Position numbers and translations under genes: made by a program | Source of the DNA: Lactococcus paracarnosus | GTDB taxonomy: Bacteria > Bacillota > Bacilli > Lactobacillales > Streptococcaceae | Length of the DNA: 64,000 bases | Assembly (NCBI RefSeq): GCF_006770285.1 | Contig: NZ_CP017195.1 | Coordinates: 1,550,001 to 1,614,000, forward strand | Reading direction: 5' to 3' | In this document: in pieces, positions 59,914 to 64,000 of the stretch | How the letters are laid out: each line of letters begins with the position of its first letter | Position numbering within the stretch: the stretch's first letter is position 1 | The notes under the pieces: generated by a model | The model's input: only the letters and a program-made list of their open reading frames with translations | What the model was told of the DNA's origin: nothing | Databases searched by the model: none

Positions 59914-61111
59914 AGATAGTCTCACTGTTCTGTATCTTAATAAATGGCATATAGATGATGACTGATAAGCCGAAAATAATGGCAACAACGAGTAAAGACC
60001 AGCCATCATTACTGCCTAAAAAGGCTAATAAAAGATTAGGCATACCACTCGGCGTCACCAAAGTAGCCGGTTTAATCAAATGCATCATAATTGCAGTATA
60101 CCCAATTAAAGTCCCCACTACACTTGTCACAAGCATCGGCACTAACATAAGTGGCCGTAAAAAAATGGGTAAGCCAAAGTAGAGCAATTGGTTTTGGTTA
60201 AAAAGACTCGGAACAAGTGATAGCAAGCCCAGATTTTGACGCTTTTTTGATACTGCGAATAATAATAAAAAACTCAGCACTACTGTATTGCCGATACCGC
60301 CAAATTGAGAAAAAGCATGATAGACACTATACAAGTTAGTCGGATAAGGTAAGCTACCATTTTGGTTTTTTATGACGACATCTAAATTTTTAACGACTGC
60401 AGGGATATTAATTTGATCCGTCACTAGTTCTCTGGGTATCGAAATTCCGAGCCAAAAAAACAGAGGTATCAAGCAACTAATGAGCAGTAGTCCAAGAAAA
60501 CTAGTCCAAAATACATTAGCGGTTAAACTACTCATAGCCTGATAAATGAAAGTACTGGGTGACACCATTTGTAAGCCTATATTAACAACTAAAATAATGC
60601 CCGCCCATAATAAAAAACGCATTGCAAAAGGCTGTACGTTGGGGCGAGTCACTTTTTTGTGATAATATACAAAACTCTCGCTGCTCAATGTTACGATGAT
60701 CACAAGTAATAAATATTGCGTGCTATCATAACTGAGCAGTTTATCTTTACCTAGTAATAAAAAAAATGTACCCAAAAAATTAGTGATAACTGGTAATGTT
60801 GTTTGAAAAACATGACGTGACGAGAGATAAGTCCCTGTATATATTGCTGAAAATAACATTAAAACTAAAAGATCAAGCAGTAAAGACAGGTCTTGCAACT
60901 GCATTAACATAGGAATCTTTATTGAGAGATGAAACAGTCTAATAAAAAATGCATCCGGTTTTAAAAATAGGTTGATTATTAATTGAAGATAAACACTTAT
61001 GGTAAGTAATGGTAGAGTCTGTTGCATTGCTGTGAAAATAGCGTTAAAAACAGGCAGTTTTAAGACAAACTGATCCCATTTTACAGTACGCTCAATTATT
61101 TTATTGATCAT
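59903..61111 (-). CDS. PTS EIIC component, lactose/cellobiose family
   Basis: 402 residues with about 10 membrane helices. Family motifs are FSQFGGIGNTVVLSFLLLFA and SLFNQNQLLYFGLPIFLRP. It forms the sugar channel of a phosphotransferase permease, here probably for a beta-glucoside or chitobiose-like sugar. No EIIA or EIIB gene lies beside it, so it must share these with another locus. The coupled hydrolase might release its substrate. Confidence 0.85.
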   Translation of the reverse strand: MINKIIERTVKWDQFVLKLPVFNAIFTAMQQTLPLLTISVYLQLIINLFLKPDAFFIRLFHLSIKIPMLMQLQDLSLLLDLLVLMLFSAIYTGTYLSSRHVFQTTLPVITNFLGTFFLLLGKDKLLSYDSTQYLLLVIIVTLSSESFVYYHKKVTRPNVQPFAMRFLLWAGIILVVNIGLQMVSPSTFIYQAMSSLTANVFWTSFLGLLLISCLIPLFFWLGISIPRELVTDQINIPAVVKNLDVVIKNQNGSLPYPTNLYSVYHAFSQFGGIGNTVVLSFLLLFAVSKKRQNLGLLSLVPSLFNQNQLLYFGLPIFLRPLMLVPMLVTSVVGTLIGYTAIMMHLIKPATLVTPSGMPNLLLAFLGSNDGWSLLVVAIIFGLSVIIYMPFIKIQNSETIYEK

Positions 61112-61393
61112 ATTACTCCAACTCTAAATACTTGATTATTTATAATAGCACAACTATGCTATCATCTTATTATCGTAAGAGATTCATTATGATACAATTA
61201 TACATTAATATACGCTATCAGAATCATTTAAAATACCAGACTGGCTAAATTAGTTAATAATGGTCCACCAAGTTATAAATAGGTATCCTCAAAATATATC
61301 TGCGGCTGCACTTTGAACTAACCTCTCCAAATCACCTTTTCATGCAAAATAAAATCCACCAACATTTTGTCGATGGAATTTTTTTACTTAGGG
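61112..61393. repeat. Intergenic region with weak hairpin repeat
   Basis: No gene is seen. A hairpin at 61344-61386 (AAAATAAAATCCACC with GGTGG-like right arm, T-run) resembles the repeat family loosely and can end the leftward glycosyltransferase transcript. Confidence 0.4.
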
Positions 61394-63370
61394 TCACTTT
61401 CTAAAACTAAGGTGCCCCTTCAAAAGTGACAGTAGAACTTTTGTCATTTTATTAGGTCTCTCTTCTTTGATTGGTAACTTATCTGATGCTATTGCATACG
61501 TTTGAGTAATGATATAGGCATATTGGTCATAGTCTAATGCTAAAAATGATAAGCCGACATATAGCGTATCTTTTTCTGGTCTAACTCTTCTAACAACACT
61601 TTCTAGCTGATAGCCATTTATATTAAGTAACACTTTTTGTCCTATTTCTATGTCAGGTAAATCACTGTGATCGATAACCAATCCAGCGCCTAATTCATTC
61701 CAATCAACCATCGTACATGCGTCAATTAACTGACCACGCGTATCAAGTATTTGTGCTTTTTCAGAGCTTGCAAATCTTTCTGATTTTCTAAAACGAGGTC
61801 TCTCAAAAGGGACAAGGACTGCAAAAATTAAAATAAAAACATTGTACATTAACCAAAACGCATTGATATAAAGCGCCGTTTTCCCATCAGGAAATGGTAA
61901 TACATCAAAAATAATGAGTAATGATTTAGCTAATGCAATAACAGATAAAATAAGTAAGATTAAAAGTGGCAAGGATAAGCGCCAATTATAATACTTTTTA
62001 CTTGTATTATAGCCTTTATTAGTGACTGAAAACCCTTTTTTACTCTTTAGTACTGCTTCACTAATCACAGCATAGCTGATGAATGGTGCCATAACAGTTT
62101 CATAAATATTTGTTAATAAGATACTTTGGGTACCCTGACTCACACGATTAAAGGCAAGCTGAGAAGCAAAAAATGAGGGTAACCAAAAAATCAAAATACC
62201 AGTAAACGTCGCATTTAAACTATAAAATCCTAAAAGTACGAACCACAAGGGCGCAAGCATAAAAATCATTTTATAGATGCCCGAAAACCAATAATGAATC
62301 CCATCCATATATAAAAACTTTTGAACTTTACTTAAGCCTTTAACTTTTAATGGGGACCATTTTCTTGCTACTTGAATATTCCCTCTTGACCAACGATCTC
62401 TTTGTTTAATTAAATCCGCAAAGTTTTCGGGTGCCAAACCGCTTGCCAAATTTTTGTTAACGAATCTAGTTTCCCACCCCTTAGCTTGAATAAACATGCC
62501 AGTAGCTAAATCTTCTGTGATGACCCCTGTCGAGAATCCCCCAATGCTGTCAATAGCTGTTCTTCGAAAAACAGCATTTGAGCCAATATACATCACTGAG
62601 TTATAGATATCTTTTTGATTTTCAATACGACGCATGAAAAAATCTTGATCATTATTTAGGTTATTTTCAGAAAAGAGATTAAATTGATAGGGATCATTAT
62701 TGAAAAAAGTTTGTGGTGCTTGTATAAATCCCATTTTTGGATTTTCAAAATAGCCTATCGTTTTTTCTAAAAAGTCTACCCTAGGAATCATATCCGCATC
62801 CAAAGTGACGATTAACTCGCCTTTGCTTTTAGTTAACCCATGGTTTAAATTACCAGCCTTTGCATGTGCATTATCATCTCTTCTGATATAGTTAACATGT
62901 AATTCCTCAGCAAGTAAAGCAATTTCTTCTCTGTCTCCATCATCAAGAATATAGACTTGCACTTTTTGCAAATCAGGATAGTTAATTTTACTTGACGCAA
63001 CAATTGTTCTTTTTAATATTTCAGCAGATTCATTATACGTCGCAATAAATATATCTACCGTCGGATAATTAGGGAAAAGTGCGGCTAATTCCTTTTCTTC
63101 CTTTGTATTTTTTTGCCAAAATAAAAAATAAAAGAGCAGTGATAAAATAAAGGAGCCTATCTCGGCTATTAACAGTGCCGCGCCTAAAATCATACTAATG
63201 ACCGAGCTATCTGGTAGCGTATAAAAAGCACGCCACAAAATGTAACTGGACATGGTTAAGATATACAAACCAATCAATATTTTTCTAAACAAAAAATATT
63301 TTTTTGAAAGAAAATAGATGATAATCAGCGCTACATTTGAAGCGACAATATAATATAAATAATTTTCCAA
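61394..63370 (-). CDS. BcsA-like membrane glycosyltransferase with PilZ-like domain
   Basis: 658 residues. Several N-terminal helices, a GT2 catalytic domain (about 100-340) with ILDDGD, TLDADMIPR, VITEDLATG and the processive QRDRWSRG motif, then further helices. The C-terminal region (about 535-650, FRKSERFASSEK, VIDHSDLPDIEIGQ) resembles PilZ, the c-di-GMP-binding domain. It should make an exopolysaccharide such as cellulose or a mixed beta-glucan under c-di-GMP control. The gene before it encodes a GGDEF protein, which supports this. Confidence 0.87.
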   Translation of the reverse strand: MENYLYYIVASNVALIIIYFLSKKYFLFRKILIGLYILTMSSYILWRAFYTLPDSSVISMILGAALLIAEIGSFILSLLFYFLFWQKNTKEEKELAALFPNYPTVDIFIATYNESAEILKRTIVASSKINYPDLQKVQVYILDDGDREEIALLAEELHVNYIRRDDNAHAKAGNLNHGLTKSKGELIVTLDADMIPRVDFLEKTIGYFENPKMGFIQAPQTFFNNDPYQFNLFSENNLNNDQDFFMRRIENQKDIYNSVMYIGSNAVFRRTAIDSIGGFSTGVITEDLATGMFIQAKGWETRFVNKNLASGLAPENFADLIKQRDRWSRGNIQVARKWSPLKVKGLSKVQKFLYMDGIHYWFSGIYKMIFMLAPLWFVLLGFYSLNATFTGILIFWLPSFFASQLAFNRVSQGTQSILLTNIYETVMAPFISYAVISEAVLKSKKGFSVTNKGYNTSKKYYNWRLSLPLLILLILSVIALAKSLLIIFDVLPFPDGKTALYINAFWLMYNVFILIFAVLVPFERPRFRKSERFASSEKAQILDTRGQLIDACTMVDWNELGAGLVIDHSDLPDIEIGQKVLLNINGYQLESVVRRVRPEKDTLYVGLSFLALDYDQYAYIITQTYAIASDKLPIKEERPNKMTKVLLSLLKGHLSFRK

Positions 63371-63438
63371 TTTTTCCCCTTACTCCTTAACTCCCTAATT
63401 ATGAAGATGATGCCTAAATCTAGTCGACTGACGTAAAC

Positions 63439-64000
63439 TTAAACACTAACCACTACTCGGTTTCTTCCGGATTCTTTTGCTTTGTATAGTGCTTCATCGG
63501 CACGCAACATAAAGTTGTCTACATTCGAAAAAGTGCTGACATGAGTTGCACCTATTGAAACAGTGACCTCTTTTATTTCTTCATTTGATAACAGTGTATT
63601 GATGTTTATTTTTTGAACTGTCTGTCTAATTTTTTCTAATTCCTTTTCGACATCACGAAACTCAGTTTGTTCAAAAGTAAAAGCAAACTCTTCTCCACCA
63701 ATGCGATAACAATTAATTTGATGTGTTTCAAAAGATAAAAAAACCTTACCTACCTCTAATAAGACTAAATCCCCGACCAGATGATTAAATGAATCATTAA
63801 ACATTTTAAAATAATCAATATCTAAAATAGCTAGAGAAAAAACTTTTTCTTTTTTCACTAACATGTCTATTTTATTTTGAAATTCACTCCGATTTTTCAT
63901 TTTTGTCAAATAATCATGACTAGATTGTTTTTGCATCCTTCGGATATCATTGATCATAAAGTAAAAGATAAAGATCATGATCGTACTGATGACATATAAA
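63439..64000 (-). CDS. Membrane-anchored GGDEF diguanylate cyclase (partial)
   Basis: The GGDEF domain spans most of the visible 187 residues, with DYLTKMKNRSEF, ILDIDYFKMFNDSFNHLVGD and the active site RIGGEEFAF. A hydrophobic segment at the visible N terminus (VISTIMIFIFYFMI) continues beyond base 64000, so the start is outside the window. It makes c-di-GMP, probably for the neighbouring glycosyltransferase. An inhibitory RxxD site was not clearly seen. Confidence 0.9.
   Translation of the reverse strand, partial: LYVISTIMIFIFYFMINDIRRMQKQSSHDYLTKMKNRSEFQNKIDMLVKKEKVFSLAILDIDYFKMFNDSFNHLVGDLVLLEVGKVFLSFETHQINCYRIGGEEFAFTFEQTEFRDVEKELEKIRQTVQKININTLLSNEEIKEVTVSIGATHVSTFSNVDNFMLRADEALYKAKESGRNRVVVSV

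Noticed and set aside
59914-60009. Longer N terminus for the alpha/beta hydrolase
   Set aside because: The extra residues lie inside the PTS EIIC gene and would mask a good signal peptide that begins at 59913.

Overview
The window looks like the chromosome of a low-GC Gram-positive coccus of the Streptococcaceae, most likely Lactococcus or a close relative. This rests on the gene content and order (tdk-prfA-mutY-prmC-sua5-glyA, a fused pabB-pabC, rpsD facing away from its neighbours), an 808-bp ISS1 copy, and a gene for N5-(carboxyethyl)ornithine synthase, an enzyme known from L. lactis. No database search was possible, so the species is not fixed.

Layout. 1-18.6 kb is housekeeping chromosome: truA (cut by the window edge), a fused MacB-like ABC transporter, azlCD, two small secreted-protein genes (one with its start codon out of frame at an A8 tract), rpsD with its leader, an rRNA methyltransferase with an apparently leaderless promoter, pnuC-nrtR, acylphosphatase, metF, pabBC, and the tdk operon running leftwards.

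18.6-50.1 kb is an integrative and conjugative element (ICE) of the Tn916/ICESt3 type inserted at the 5' end of tdk. It has an integrase and Xis at the left end. A leftward conjugation module follows: VirB1-, VirB6- and VirB4-like proteins, TcpE and TcpC, a MobT relaxase, an oriT candidate, a TcpA coupling ATPase and two YdcP proteins. It also encodes three secreted or surface proteins, one an LPxTG-type adhesin. The right part holds a toxin-antitoxin pair, an ImmR/ImmA-type regulator pair with paired operators, a possible small RNA, a damaged ISL3 element, a candidate double-glycine bacteriocin with a possible immunity gene, ISS1, ceo and a cation/proton antiporter. A 214-bp direct repeat (18618-18831 and 50064-50278) marks the two ends.

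50.1-58.3 kb is a patchwork of older insertions. It has two further int/xis remnants, a HEPN protein, and between the remnants a small locus with an Rgg regulator, an MFS exporter, a 50-residue protein resembling the N terminus of class III lanthipeptide synthetases, and a 31-residue peptide ending in a T-x-x-C stretch. Then follow an ABC-2 transporter, a broken HAD phosphatase gene, a truncated IS3-family element, and remnants of a TetR regulator and an FMN-binding protein ahead of a flavodoxin gene.

58.8-64 kb is again chromosome-like: a secreted alpha/beta hydrolase overlapping a PTS EIIC gene, and a BcsA-like glycosyltransferase with a PilZ-like tail next to a membrane-anchored GGDEF protein cut by the window edge.

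The least familiar observations are two tRNA-shaped elements inside the ICE transcripts, the mini peptide locus flanked by ICE debris, a surface domain shared by two ICE secreted proteins, the orphan bacteriocin, and the A8 frameshift in the ChW-repeat gene.
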